A stretch of DNA of 64,000 nucleotides from Paenibacillus antibioticophila (GCF_000455265.1 NZ_HG005139.1:181470-245469); one strand, 5' to 3'; numbered from the stretch's first letter, positions 54,101 to 62,630 are shown. The notes: generated by a model not told the origin, from the letters alone. Numbers and translations: made by a program.

Positions 54101-54233
54101 TGACCTGCAACAGACGGGCCGAATGATCGGCGTTATCTCTCATGTCCAGGAGTTAAAACAGGCCATTCCTGCCATTCTTGAGGTCAAGAAGACCAAGGAT
54201 GGACACAGCTATACCCAATTTTTCATTAGGTAG
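51141..54233 (+). CDS. sbcC: Exonuclease SbcCD subunit C
   Basis: 1030 residues, a Rad50-type SMC ATPase. Walker A is GNTGAGKTS (about 35-43). Two long coiled-coil arms flank the zinc hook CPVCGS (about 521-526). The C-terminal part has the signature LSGGEKFNASL and Walker B MFIDEGFGSLDEESL. ATG 51141, after GGAGGAGGGGGAG, is the true start inside sbcD. It drives DNA-end tethering and nuclease gating with SbcD. Confidence 0.95.
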   Translation: MKPIKLTMTAFGPYKDTEIIDFGELAENRLFVVSGNTGAGKTSIFDAICFALYGSASGEDRNDSRMLRSHFAEDQVHTSVELEFELKGQVYRVFRQLAHVKEGNKGATGDRYELYQLSGGEPVPLTDRFIVTQVDDKIRQLIGLTREQFSQIVMLPQGEFRKLLTSETEDKEEILRRIFRTGIYKHVADHLNVKRKEMQQIGLALQQTRDGYIDHIKKMIPVREGSLLEHVFQQEFCNAHQVLEALGEEVLYYEELSKQLKGKLEQETAQHKQLAEHYHQAKALNAQFDLLDQLSSKLHQLLAEEPAMQELEQRLKLATQAVQLRVHEQHVQEAVDELARRTKLLAEAETALHQTQQQLGEAETVFKAEEQLAKVREDQARELERLQGYLPKVEELRKKEQVVRELDAEVKQGARKLEEQQGILEGLTRDRQKLSEEIGVSEARTAELPAVTDKLRLLREQAKLIQELTKLNASLKGQLQLQTELRKAFEQGDQAYRKLEERWIGGQAGLLARHLHLGEACPVCGSIEHPQKAETQQDIPDREELERLRQARSDAERKYLEAEAGRKALQQQLEEKEALAREQGISLDQLERLFERLVQQGKQLAEEEKQLKEELASLTARKQQLAALERSQEDTRTAREQLQQQWGELRTGFARESALLEQLLTEVPEELRSLEQLKQGILQAEQRKQQLEASWQEAQRRYREAQDRSLQATETRKHAERLKIDTETACKKSQLSYYEALERAGFASEERYKEAKLPESTFLELQQQLEEYKSEVALNRKRLEELSAELAGKERLMLSRLEEQMQELEQRIEATRAGSMDAGEKLRKCLESGEQIQGAEAKWQEAEREYQLVRGLHDVIRGENSKKLSFERYLQVEFLEQIIHQANQRLQRISGGQYYLIRSDRMEKRGKQSGLGFDVYDNYTGQLRDVKTLSGGEKFNASLCLALGMADVIQAYEGGISLETMFIDEGFGSLDEESLNKAIDTLIDLQQTGRMIGVISHVQELKQAIPAILEVKKTKDGHSYTQFFIR

Positions 54234-54259
54234 CTCGAGGCTGAAACAATAGGCTGCTT

Positions 54260-54305
54260 AAGCTCGTCCTGTCCAAGTAATAAAGGATAGGGCGAGCTTT
54301 TTTTA
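54260..54305 (+). terminator. Rho-independent terminator of sbcDC
   Basis: AAGCTCG.CCTGTCC (54260-54274) pairs with GGATAGG.CGAGCTT (54285-54299), followed by T residues. An AT-rich promoter-like region for the protease gene comes after it. Confidence 0.88.
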
Positions 54306-54448
54306 TCATAGAATGTAATATTATGTAACAAAAATTAAATATTTCAAAAAAATCATAAAAATTAAAAGGAAATTTATGGATTATGGCGAATGAATTAATC
54401 ATCGACATCTTGTTTGACATCACTAATTAAAGAACAAGAGGAGATGAG

Positions 54449-57400
54449 ATGATGAAGAGGAGAGCAGTCGCAGGTTTGATGAGCTTTATGCTGGCATTTA
54501 CGCTTTTGATGCCAGGCGTTAGGGCTGAAGAAGGAACCGTCTATTTGGATCATGACGGGAGGAAGGTTGAGTCCAGGCTTCAACCGGAAACCGCTTCGGA
54601 TGCTGCACTTTCTTTTGAACAGACCGGGATCGAGATTGGCAAGAGGGAGCGGGCGGAGGCCAAATCCTTCCGTCATTCTGCCGATATAGGCGGACCGCTT
54701 GCCCTTGAACCATTGGAAGCAGGCCAGGAACAAGGCATCTCCCGGCAAGGGCCGCAGAATTACGTCCCGCATTCAGACCTTGCTGAAGAGGCCTCTGTCA
54801 TCGTAGAACTTCAGGAAGAGCCGGCCAAGGTAGTTGAGGCCGGACAAGCTCAAATCCAGCAGCGCAGCTCCTCCGGCGCCTCGGCAGGAGCAGCCCAGAA
54901 GGTGAAGATCAATCTGGAGCAGCAAGCATTCAAGAAAGCAGCGTTGAACCGGTTGCCGGTCAACTTTGGACGCGAGTATTCCAGTGTATTCAATGGGATA
55001 GTCGTGAATCTGCCGGCGAACCGTGTCGATGAACTGCTGCAAATGCCCGGCGTGAAGGCGATTTATCCCAATAGCACGGTATTTGCAACCGATATAGGAG
55101 AGACTGCAGAAGCTGTTCTTCAACCGCCAAGCAGTACAAGCTTTATCGGAAGCGAGTTATTATGGGCGGAGAATATTCGCGGAGAGGGCATCAAGGTAGG
55201 GGTCATCGATACGGGAATTGCCTATGATCACCCTGATCTGACGGGGGCGGTAGTAAATCCTTCCGGATACTGGGGCTATGATTTCGTGAATGAGGATTAT
55301 GAGCCTTATGAGACAACGAAGCAGGAATTTGAAGAAGCGCAGGCTGCGGACCCGTCGATTCCGGAGGTGAATGAGAAAGGAAAGCCTTACTACACCTCCC
55401 ATGGAACGCATGTGTCCGGGATCGTGGCCGGTCAAGGAGTCGGTATCCCGGGAGAAGGGGCGGTTGCCGGCGTGGCGCCGGAAGCGGAGCTATACGCCTA
55501 TAAAGTGCTTGGTCCTTACGGCAATGGCTCGACCGAAGACGTGATTGCCGGGATTGAACGGGCTGTTGAAGATGGGATGGATATTATTAATCTTTCGCTC
55601 GGCTCTCAGTCGAATAATGAGCGGTCCGCCGATTCGGTTGCGGTTAATAATGCAGTGAAGACCGGTGTCGTTGCCGTGGTCGCCGCGGGCAATTCCGGGC
55701 CGGATGAAGCGTCTGTCGCTGATCCGGGAAGTGCGGAAATGGCGATTACTGTAGGAGCATCAAAACCGCCGCTGCTAACACCGATTATGCAGGCCAAAAC
55801 AGCGGAGGAAGATCTGGTTGGCAGCTTCTTTATTGAGACGTTCGATAAGTCCTTCGGAATTGAGGCATTGACTGATACGTATGAATTAGTGGGCGTTGGG
55901 CTTGGATATGAATCAGATTATGAAGGCAAGGATATGACGGGTAAAATCGCCTTGATCAAACGGGGCGAATTTTCCTTCGCAGATAAGGCCTTGTATGCTA
56001 TCCAGTCGGGGGCATTGGCAGCGATTATTTACAACAATTCACCGGAAGCGCTGGAGAGCGGGACGTTGGGCGGCACGGATGTGACGATTCCAATCTATGC
56101 CTTGTCAGGCGTCTATGGCGACCAACTAGCTTCGGCTCTGGCATCAGGTATGGTCAAGGTTAATTTCGACCAGACCATAGAGCAGGATACGATAGCAAGC
56201 TTTAGTGCGCGAGGTCCGTCAAAGCCGTCCTTCGATCTGAAGCCGGATATTTCGGCTCCGGGTGTATCTATTTTATCCAGTGTGCCGGAGTATGAGGGCT
56301 GGTATAAAGCGCAAAATGGAACAAGCATGGCTGCTCCGCATGTGGCGGGTGCCGTTGCACTCTTGAAGCAGAAGTATCCGGACCTTGCTCCATCGGAGAT
56401 TAAGGCATTGCTGATGAACAATACAGTCAAGCTTACGGATCGTACCGGTGCTCGATACACGCACATGGATCAGGGTGCAGGAAGAATCGCACTGGATCAG
56501 GTGTTGGACGCCCCGGCCATCGCTATGACAGAAGAGGCAACAGAGTCGGTTGAGCATAATTTGCCAACCACACATTACTCCGGCAGCTTGTCTTATGGCT
56601 ATGTTGGCTTGGGAGGCACCTCCTCCAAGAGCGTGGTAATCAAGGATATCGAGGGAGTGGCGTCGAATTACAGCGTCCAATCCCTGTGGTACAGCGAGTC
56701 GCAAATCTCTCTTTCGGTTTCTTCCAATGATGTATCCGTTCCGGCAGGAGGAGAGCAGTCTATTGATGTTACGGTGACTGTGCCTGCCGGCACTACAGAA
56801 ACCTATGCAGAAGGTGAACTCATTCTATCAAATCCGGCAAGCAGTCACATCATTCGGATGCCTATTTCGATCTATGTTGGGGAAGCTCCCGAAGTGGTTG
56901 TGGTATCCGATCTGGCGTTAACGCCGGAGATTATTTCGCCGAATGGGGATGGAGTACAGGATGCAGCGGATATTACCTTCACCATTCATGAATATACGGC
57001 TTATTTCTCACTTGATTTATTCTCGGCAGCTGGACAATGGTTGGGCACGATTGTGGAAGCAGATGAGGGACTCTCGCCAAACAGCTATAAATTAAGCGGC
57101 TGGTCGCCTCCAATCCCGGATGAGCTGTATTTTGTCGTCCCATATGCAGGAACGTCGCTTCAAGAGGCAGAGCCTTTATTGAGTCAGGCAGCTCCATTAG
57201 TAATCGATACAGGAGCACCTGTTGCGGAGGTGTTCGGAGAATTGGAGCACACCGGCGGATTGCCGGAGGGTACGATTCGCGGACAGGTAACGAGTGATCT
57301 GCTTATTGATTTATTCGTGCTGCAAAGAGGACTCGCGTACGGGGATGTAATCGGCGTGGCTGCTTTGTATCAGGATGCGAATGGGGAATGGATTCAGTCA

Positions 57401-57973
57401 GACGGCAGTATTGATGCAGGCGGCCGTTTCACAATTCAGGTGCCGGTACAGCCTGGCCGCAATCAATATGAGGTGTATGTGTATGATTTGGCAGGCAATG
57501 GTGCGATTGAGCCGGTTCAAGTCATTGAATACAACTACGGGGGGCAAGTCGTTCCAGCCACTCCCGGAGCTGCCGGCAATCATCAGCCGTTCAATCTGGA
57601 CCTGTTCTTCACGGTTCCTGAAGCCGTTTATTCTGCCAGCATAGAGCTTCAATACAGCACGAGTCTGACGCTGACCGGAATTCAGGCGGGGCCGGAGCTC
57701 GAAGCGCACCAGGCACTGCATCAGCCGGATACACCGCTGACCTTAGTTGGTACTCCGCTTGATGGAAGCGGCGCGACAGCCCGTTATGAATACTTCATCA
57801 GCCTGGAAGGAACGGACGGCTATTCAGGCTCCGGCTCACTAGGCAGGTTAACGTTTGAGGCAAGCGAACCAGGTTATTATGTGATTGAATTGTCCAAGGT
57901 GCTTCTAAGAGACCGGGCAGGCCATGAGATTCCTGTGCAGGTTTCGCCAATAGCAGTTATTTATGTTCACTAA
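54449..57973 (+). CDS. Secreted subtilisin-like serine protease (S8) with PA domain
   Basis: 1174 residues. Signal peptide to about VRA-EEG (26), an I9-type propeptide (about 110-215), and an S8 domain with Asp254 (VGVIDTGIAYDHPDL), His318 (SHGTHVSG), the oxyanion Asn in AAGNSGPD and Ser626 (NGTSMAAPHVAG). A PA insertion (GKIALIKRGEFSFADKALYA) sits between Asn and Ser, as in Vpr-type proteases. After residue 690 come Fn3/Ig-like domains and a C-terminal cohesin-like domain (about 1040-1170). It acts outside the cell. ATG 54449 or 54452 can be used after GAGGAG. Confidence 0.95.
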   Translation: MMKRRAVAGLMSFMLAFTLLMPGVRAEEGTVYLDHDGRKVESRLQPETASDAALSFEQTGIEIGKRERAEAKSFRHSADIGGPLALEPLEAGQEQGISRQGPQNYVPHSDLAEEASVIVELQEEPAKVVEAGQAQIQQRSSSGASAGAAQKVKINLEQQAFKKAALNRLPVNFGREYSSVFNGIVVNLPANRVDELLQMPGVKAIYPNSTVFATDIGETAEAVLQPPSSTSFIGSELLWAENIRGEGIKVGVIDTGIAYDHPDLTGAVVNPSGYWGYDFVNEDYEPYETTKQEFEEAQAADPSIPEVNEKGKPYYTSHGTHVSGIVAGQGVGIPGEGAVAGVAPEAELYAYKVLGPYGNGSTEDVIAGIERAVEDGMDIINLSLGSQSNNERSADSVAVNNAVKTGVVAVVAAGNSGPDEASVADPGSAEMAITVGASKPPLLTPIMQAKTAEEDLVGSFFIETFDKSFGIEALTDTYELVGVGLGYESDYEGKDMTGKIALIKRGEFSFADKALYAIQSGALAAIIYNNSPEALESGTLGGTDVTIPIYALSGVYGDQLASALASGMVKVNFDQTIEQDTIASFSARGPSKPSFDLKPDISAPGVSILSSVPEYEGWYKAQNGTSMAAPHVAGAVALLKQKYPDLAPSEIKALLMNNTVKLTDRTGARYTHMDQGAGRIALDQVLDAPAIAMTEEATESVEHNLPTTHYSGSLSYGYVGLGGTSSKSVVIKDIEGVASNYSVQSLWYSESQISLSVSSNDVSVPAGGEQSIDVTVTVPAGTTETYAEGELILSNPASSHIIRMPISIYVGEAPEVVVVSDLALTPEIISPNGDGVQDAADITFTIHEYTAYFSLDLFSAAGQWLGTIVEADEGLSPNSYKLSGWSPPIPDELYFVVPYAGTSLQEAEPLLSQAAPLVIDTGAPVAEVFGELEHTGGLPEGTIRGQVTSDLLIDLFVLQRGLAYGDVIGVAALYQDANGEWIQSDGSIDAGGRFTIQVPVQPGRNQYEVYVYDLAGNGAIEPVQVIEYNYGGQVVPATPGAAGNHQPFNLDLFFTVPEAVYSASIELQYSTSLTLTGIQAGPELEAHQALHQPDTPLTLVGTPLDGSGATARYEYFISLEGTDGYSGSGSLGRLTFEASEPGYYVIELSKVLLRDRAGHEIPVQVSPIAVIYVH

Positions 57974-57990
57974 GGCGTGATAAAAGAGAA

Positions 57991-58027
57991 AGGGCTTCCC
58001 AACAGACTTGATCTGGCGGGAAGCCCT
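57991..58027 (+). terminator. Hairpin terminator of the protease gene
   Basis: AGGGCTTCCC (57991-58000) and GGGAAGCCCT (58018-58027) form a perfect 10-bp stem, with GTTTGTGTT after it. It lies 17 bases after the stop. Confidence 0.75.
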
Positions 58028-58086
58028 GTTTGTGTTAAGAGACTGGCATGCAACGAATTTCTTGGCAGGCGAAGGACGAGTTAGAT

Positions 58087-58254
58087 AGGGCAACGTGTGA
58101 AGTGTACTTTCGACTGCTGTTGTTCGCAGATTTCTTTAATTGGACTAAGTTCTAACAAGGGAGAAATCCGCTCACAAAGGCGAACGCTCCGCTTAATGCT
58201 TACGAAGTAGCTTTCTTACAGAAAGCTTTTAACACTCCACACTTATGCCCTGAC
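58087..58254. repeat. Dispersed hairpin repeat, copy C
   Basis: It reads GGGCAACGTGTGAAGTGTAC at the left and AACACTCCACACTTATGCCC at the right, an imperfect inverted repeat. The inside is the reverse complement of the copy D/E core (CTGCTGTTGTTCGC, AGAAATCCGCTCACAAAGG, CGAACGCTCCGC). So it is a full-length member inserted in the opposite orientation. Confidence 0.65.
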
Positions 58255-58489
58255 CTTCGCCTCAGCAGTTCAAGTACAATGCAATTGGTACATAACTAAG
58301 CCTAAGCTGCATCGCAATAAGCTGCAATGGAAATAAGCTAGTCCCCCGTACCATGCAAGCAGGTACTGCACGCAAGCCTTGGGCAAAGCACACACAGCAC
58401 TTTGCACGATTCTTTTTTCGCCGGAGGCATGCATATCGACCGTGCCTGGAATTGCGCTCCATCTCACATGCAGGCGCTTATGGCGGGCG

Positions 58490-58735
58490 CCCATGTAGCG
58501 AAACAAGCGCCGAAAAGCAATAAATAGCAGGAACGGGCGCTCATGCGGAGAAATAAGTGCCGAAAAGCAATTAAATAGCAGGAGCAGGCGTCCATGCGGA
58601 GAAACAAGTGCCGAAAGGCAATTAAATAGCAGGAGCGGGCGCCCATGCGGAGAAACAAGCGCCGAAAAGCAATTAAATAGCAGGAGCGAGCGTTCATGCG
58701 GAGAAATAAGTGCTGAAAAGCAATTAAATTGCAGT
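58490..58735. repeat. Tandem array of a 51-bp repeat (array 2)
   Basis: Five units with the GAAAAGCAAT landmark. The AAAA starts are at 58513, 58563, 58614, 58665 and 58716, a period of 50 or 51 bp. Units read ..GCCGAAAAGCAATTAAATAG, CAGGAGCGGGCGCCCATGCG and GAGAAACAAGC. The reverse complement aligns without gaps to the array 1 unit, with roughly three of five bases the same, highest around TGC.TTTT.GGCACT. Frames across it are not judged coding. Confidence 0.8.
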
Positions 58736-58977
58736 CACAACGCTCCGGTCCTTGCGCGGAACATTGCTTGTCTGAGTGGCATTCCAGTTTTGCTTCGAAC
58801 TTCACTTGTCCTACTTGACCAACCTCATTCTGGTCACGCTCCAGTGAAGATTATGCTGTCTCAGTGTCATCCGGCGCCTCATATGCCGGAAGAACGAGCC
58901 TGTATGTATATTGAGCGATTCAGTGCTTTGCCACTGCATGAAGGGGCCGTGTGAGAGCTACTATCATGCATTCGGCA
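58736..58977. other. Rest of intergenic island II
   Basis: No gene is seen. The block 58789-58848 (TTTGCTTCGAACTTCACT to CACGCTCCAGTGAA) matches 15790-15848 over about 60 bases with one indel. In island I the same block also lies between the two hairpin-repeat copies. The stretch before array 2 (58255-58490) shows nothing I can name. Confidence 0.55.
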
Positions 58978-59179
58978 GCTATAAAGCCGGACTAAGAGCC
59001 TGCGTAGCAAGGGTATAAGTGTGAAGGTTGCTGCAGAAGCGGAGCGTTCGCCTTTGTGAGTGGATTTCTACCTTTTAATGGCTTAGTTCAATCCAAGAAA
59101 TCCGCGAGCAACAGCGATCGAAAGCAACCTTCACACGTTACCCCCGGCACGCAGAATCAATCTTTAGACGGTTTTAAGC
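58978..59179. repeat. Dispersed hairpin repeat, copy D (full length)
   Basis: The inner arms AAGTGTGAAGGTTGCT (59017-59032) and AGCAACCTTCACACGTT (59123-59139) pair almost perfectly. The outer ends GCTATAAAGCCGGACTAAGA and CTTTAGACGGTTTTAAGC are an imperfect inverted repeat like the TATAAAGCC ends of copy B. The core is shared with copy E: GCGTTCGCCTTTGTGAGTGG, TGGCTTAGTTCA and AACAGCGATCG. Confidence 0.7.
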
Positions 59180-59229
59180 AATGCTAGTAACTCCAGATAT
59201 CGCTCCAATTCAGCTATGTGGAGCAACTA

Positions 59230-60471
59230 TTACTCAGGAAGAGAGACGGATGGGTCTTCCTGAACAAGAATGACCTCGGCATTCGTGATGCCTGGCATAG
59301 AGAGTGCCATCACCATGGAGTGAAAGGCGGTAATTTTCATGCCCGGCTTCAACACTGTATCTCCGCCGATAACAGGAATGATCACCGTATCGTCGGACAG
59401 ATTCAGTACAATGTCGTTCTCTTTGACCGAATCGGAGCCGACATTGACATAGACTTTGCCTTCACCCGCAAAATCTGAAGCTTCAATGGTGCCTTCTACC
59501 TTCGGTGCTTCTCCCTTTCGCACGATAATTTTATCGGCATGGGATTGAGCCGGATAGATCATGATCATGACTTGAGGATAGAGGGCTTGTACGTAAGCTC
59601 CTTCCTTCAAGGCTTCCTTGTTCAATACATTGCCTTCCTCATCAACAATCTGCGTTGCATCATCCACGCTTAGAATAATGTAATTGGTGCCTCCTTGCTC
59701 CAGCGGGTGACCGACCACGGTCATTTTTCCGTCGCTATAGGAGGTGATAATTCCATCTGTACCCGGCGCTTCTTGTTCTGCCTCATTTTCTTCAGCAATC
59801 TCCGTGTTTACACGAATATAGCTAGCTACGGCCTGTACGGGGAAACTTTCCATAACTTCCGGACCATAGAAGGCTCTCAGCGTCATCCCGCTTTGAATTT
59901 CGTCCTCGGTGACCGGGTTTCCGTTTTGATCCAGCAGCTTGGTCTGTTCACCGACTCTCAGAATGATCTCCTGATCATCGCCACTGTATATGTCTGTGCC
60001 CTTGACGAGAAAACCAGCCTTAGAAAGAGAGTCTACCGTACCGTCAACAGCCGTGAACGTATAATCTTGAACAACCAGGGTTAACAAGGTGCCGCGAGCA
60101 GGCAGGCTCTTGGTAATATTGGGGCCGTAAAAGGCTTTGACAACCCGCTTTTCATCAATCACCGTTTTCAGCGGCACCGTTTTTCCTTTGGCGTCAATGA
60201 TCTTGGTATCTTTAGTAATGGAAAGAATGATCTCGCTCTGGTCAGTCGCGGCAAGGCCTCGGCCGGTCACTGTAATGAATTTTCCTGATTGGTCATTCTG
60301 AAATTCGGTGATTAATCCCATGGTTGCAGGGACAACTTTAGACTCCGGCTGTATCTGTGCAGAGATAGGTTGAATCGTGCCCGCAGGTTGAGTCTGTGCA
60401 AATGCCGCGATCGGAAGGGCAGTCATCGCGAGCACGGATACAGCTGCAATTGTCTTGTTCATTTTCTTCAT
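59230..60471 (-). CDS. Secreted protein with four tandem repeats, unknown function
   Basis: 413 residues. Signal peptide MKKMNKTIAAVSVLAMTA...AFA-QTQP (about 27). The rest is four repeats of about 85-95 residues with the pattern I-x-L-S..T-x-I-x-D-x-x-G, then L-x-x-G-x-x-V-x-A-F/L-Y-x-P, then P..A..I-x-V; the clearest are IILSITKDTKIIDAKGKTVP, IILRVGEQTKLLDQNGNPV and IILSVDDATQIVDEEGNVL. They look like small beta-barrel modules. I do not recognise the family. ATG 60471 has GGAGG 9 bases upstream. It is divergent from the kinase gene, with a 163-base shared promoter region. Confidence 0.8.
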   Translation of the reverse strand: MKKMNKTIAAVSVLAMTALPIAAFAQTQPAGTIQPISAQIQPESKVVPATMGLITEFQNDQSGKFITVTGRGLAATDQSEIILSITKDTKIIDAKGKTVPLKTVIDEKRVVKAFYGPNITKSLPARGTLLTLVVQDYTFTAVDGTVDSLSKAGFLVKGTDIYSGDDQEIILRVGEQTKLLDQNGNPVTEDEIQSGMTLRAFYGPEVMESFPVQAVASYIRVNTEIAEENEAEQEAPGTDGIITSYSDGKMTVVGHPLEQGGTNYIILSVDDATQIVDEEGNVLNKEALKEGAYVQALYPQVMIMIYPAQSHADKIIVRKGEAPKVEGTIEASDFAGEGKVYVNVGSDSVKENDIVLNLSDDTVIIPVIGGDTVLKPGMKITAFHSMVMALSMPGITNAEVILVQEDPSVSLPE

Positions 60472-60634
60472 CTCTTCGATCCTCCAGTTATAAGGTCCAG
60501 TAGTTTTTGGAATCATGCCTATACTTTCCAGACGAAAAACGGGTAAAAAGGTTGCAGCTGCAAAAACAGAAGAACTAATGATTGTAGAATCGTCTGAAGT
60601 CTTATATTCTGTTTGGTGAAGAAGGTGAATGAAC

Positions 60635-61903
60635 ATGCCCGGTTTAAAAGACATGATTCTGCAATTGTTCCTTACCCTGTTGCCGTTCTTATGCTACAAC
60701 GTGTATTACCGTAACAAGGCGCATAATTATTCCCCAGCGTTCATCCTGCTTACCACCGGGATCAGTCTTTTTTTATCCATGACCTTCAACAAGGAGTCCG
60801 TTAACGGCTTCATCTATGATGCCCGGTATATCCTGCTGTTCTTTGGTCTGTTATTCGGGGGACTTCGTACAGGCTTTGTGCTGCTTGCCGGGTTCATGGT
60901 GTATCGTCTATACCTAGGGGGACCTGGCTTAGAGATCGCCATGGGAACGATTCTGGTATCGTTCCCGGTTTCGGTTCTGCTCAGTTATCTATACCGCAGA
61001 GTGAAACGAAGACCGTTATTTTTCGTGGTCTCCGCACTGCTTATTTCGCTGATTCCGACAGTAATGCTCTATCTATACAATCCTGATATTTTACAGGAAA
61101 GTCTTCTGTTTTATTTACTCTACGTGCCTCTTCTGAACTTTATAGGAATATGGCTGCTGCTCTCTCTCTTTCAGCGGGCGGTGATTGATAAGAATCTGTC
61201 GATCATCTATGCGCAAAAGGAGAAGCTGGAGACGATCGGGCAAGTTGCGGCCTCGCTGGTTCATGAGGTAAGGAATCCTCTGACTGCGGTAAAAGGATTT
61301 TTGAAGCTGATTAGCGAGGCCTCGGGCAATCAGGAGAAGGTGCACAGATACATTGAGATTTGCGTTAGCGAAATGGAGCGGGCGGAATATATCCTCTCTG
61401 AGTATCTGGCGATCACCAAGCCGTCCACCGACCGACGGGAGCAGGTTAATCTGAACGCGATTCTGCAAATTACGGTGGATGTCATGCGCCCGTATGCAAA
61501 TATGAACAATGTAGAGCTCCAGCTTCAGGATGAGGATGGGGTCTGCAGAGTGATGGGGAATCCGGAGAAGATTAAGCAGGTGCTGATGAACCTGATTAAA
61601 AATGCAATTGAAGCCTGCTATGATACGGAAAATGCGGTTGTGTCCCTAACGCTTGAGCCCCTTGATAACGAGGCCCTTCTCTATGTGCGGGATAATGGCA
61701 TCGGGATGAGCAGGGAGCAGGCTGAGCGTCTGGGCTCCGTCTTTTTCTCGACAAAGACAACCGGTACCGGGCTGGGGCTGGCCTTCTCTTATCAGGTCAT
61801 CCAGGAGCTGGGGGGAAGCGTGCAGGTTCGAAGCGAGCCGCGGCAAGGGACGGAATTTGCCATCACCCTGCCTCTTTGTGAGCCTTCGGCCAACGCCGTC
61901 TAG
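60635..61903 (+). CDS. Sporulation-type membrane sensor histidine kinase
   Basis: 422 residues. Five or six N-terminal membrane helices (to about 185) resemble the 5TM-LytS/KinB-type sensor with the motif FGLLFGGLRTGFVLL. The kinase core has the H-box ASLVHEVRNPLTAVKGFLKLI (His210), N box LMNLIKNAIEACYD, DNGIGMS and GTGLGLAFSYQVIQELGG. There is no response regulator beside it, as is usual for orphan kinases feeding the Spo0 phosphorelay (inference). ATG 60635 is preferred to 60629, given AAGGTG at 60622-60627. Confidence 0.88.
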   Translation: MPGLKDMILQLFLTLLPFLCYNVYYRNKAHNYSPAFILLTTGISLFLSMTFNKESVNGFIYDARYILLFFGLLFGGLRTGFVLLAGFMVYRLYLGGPGLEIAMGTILVSFPVSVLLSYLYRRVKRRPLFFVVSALLISLIPTVMLYLYNPDILQESLLFYLLYVPLLNFIGIWLLLSLFQRAVIDKNLSIIYAQKEKLETIGQVAASLVHEVRNPLTAVKGFLKLISEASGNQEKVHRYIEICVSEMERAEYILSEYLAITKPSTDRREQVNLNAILQITVDVMRPYANMNNVELQLQDEDGVCRVMGNPEKIKQVLMNLIKNAIEACYDTENAVVSLTLEPLDNEALLYVRDNGIGMSREQAERLGSVFFSTKTTGTGLGLAFSYQVIQELGGSVQVRSEPRQGTEFAITLPLCEPSANAV

Positions 61904-61984
61904 CTGGGTAGCTGGGAGGCTGCTCCTTCTCTGTCCTAACTTAAGAGCTGCCCGCATATCCTTGAAGCAAGGAGCGTGAGGCGT

Positions 61985-62353
61985 GTGAGCGTGGAGGACA
62001 AGAAGCTGGATGGAATTGCAGAGCGGTACTTTGAGATCAAAGTGCTGCAAAAGGAGCTTGATCAGGAACTCTCAGAGCTCCGGCAACAGATTTTAGAAAG
62101 CTGTAAAGAGCAGGACTCGAACCGCTTGGAGCTGGAGAATTATGAGATCAAACTGATTGTCCAGCAGCGAAGAGAATATGACGAGAACCGATTATATGAG
62201 ACACTGCCCGATCTGGAGCTGTGGCGGATGCTGTCCAAGCCGGACAACAGCAAGATTTCCAGTCTGATCAAGCTTAAGATTATTTCCGAAGAGAAGATCA
62301 AAGACACGTATGCTGTGAAAAATGTGACCGTGGTACAGGTGGACAAAAAGTAG
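61985..62353 (+). CDS. Small protein of unknown function
   Basis: 122 residues from GTG 61985 (AAGGAG at 61969-61974; GTG 61976 is in frame but too close). A helical N-terminus (DKKLDGIAERYFEIKVLQKELDQELSELRQQIL) is followed by a charged region and a strand-rich end (KDTYAVKNVTVVQVDKK). I do not recognise a family; the layout recalls small phage-type host-nuclease-inhibitor or Gam-like proteins, but weakly. It lies between the kinase gene and the thiamine operon. Confidence 0.6.
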   Translation: MSVEDKKLDGIAERYFEIKVLQKELDQELSELRQQILESCKEQDSNRLELENYEIKLIVQQRREYDENRLYETLPDLELWRMLSKPDNSKISSLIKLKIISEEKIKDTYAVKNVTVVQVDKK

Positions 62354-62411
62354 CCGGCTTATTGACAATCAGGGAAAATATGGATAGATTAATAACCAAG
62401 TGAATAAGAAA

Positions 62412-62500
62412 TTCCACTAGGGGAGCCGGCAGCGGCTGAGACAAGAGTGATCTTGGACCCTTTGAACCTGATCTAGTTCGTACTAGCGTAGGGAAGTGGA
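62412..62500 (+). promoter_or_regulatory. TPP riboswitch (THI element)
   Basis: All conserved blocks are present: CACTAGGGGAGCC, GGCTGAGA, GACCCTTTGAACCTGATCTAG, TACTAGCGTAGGGAAGTGG. It binds thiamine pyrophosphate and, with the terminator that follows, should stop transcription of tenA-thiM when TPP is high. Confidence 0.96.
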
Positions 62501-62554
62501 GCCGGTCAACTTTTCGATTTGTCCGATTTATCGGCACTTCGTCGATCAGTCAGC

Positions 62555-62583
62555 AGCCGCTCCGCTATCGGGGCGGCTTTTTC
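62555..62583 (+). terminator. Riboswitch-controlled terminator
   Basis: AGCCGC.CCG and CGGGGCGGCT pair around a short loop, with five T after. It lies 55 bases after the TPP aptamer and 48 bases before tenA. Preceding bases can form an anti-terminator with the aptamer's end. Confidence 0.82.
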
Positions 62584-62630
62584 GCGTGGATTTTGATTAT
62601 TCCAATTCAAGGATTGACGGAGGTGGGGAA

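Noticed and set aside
58464..58805. 113-codon minus-strand frame with a repeated SCYLIAFRRLFLRMGAR segment
   Set aside because: It is the second 51-bp array read in frame. No ribosome site and no known family.
57974..59229. CRISPR array suggested by regular repeats at 58.5 kb
   Set aside because: Units are contiguous and vary throughout, with no alternation of constant repeats and unique spacers, and no cas genes are present.
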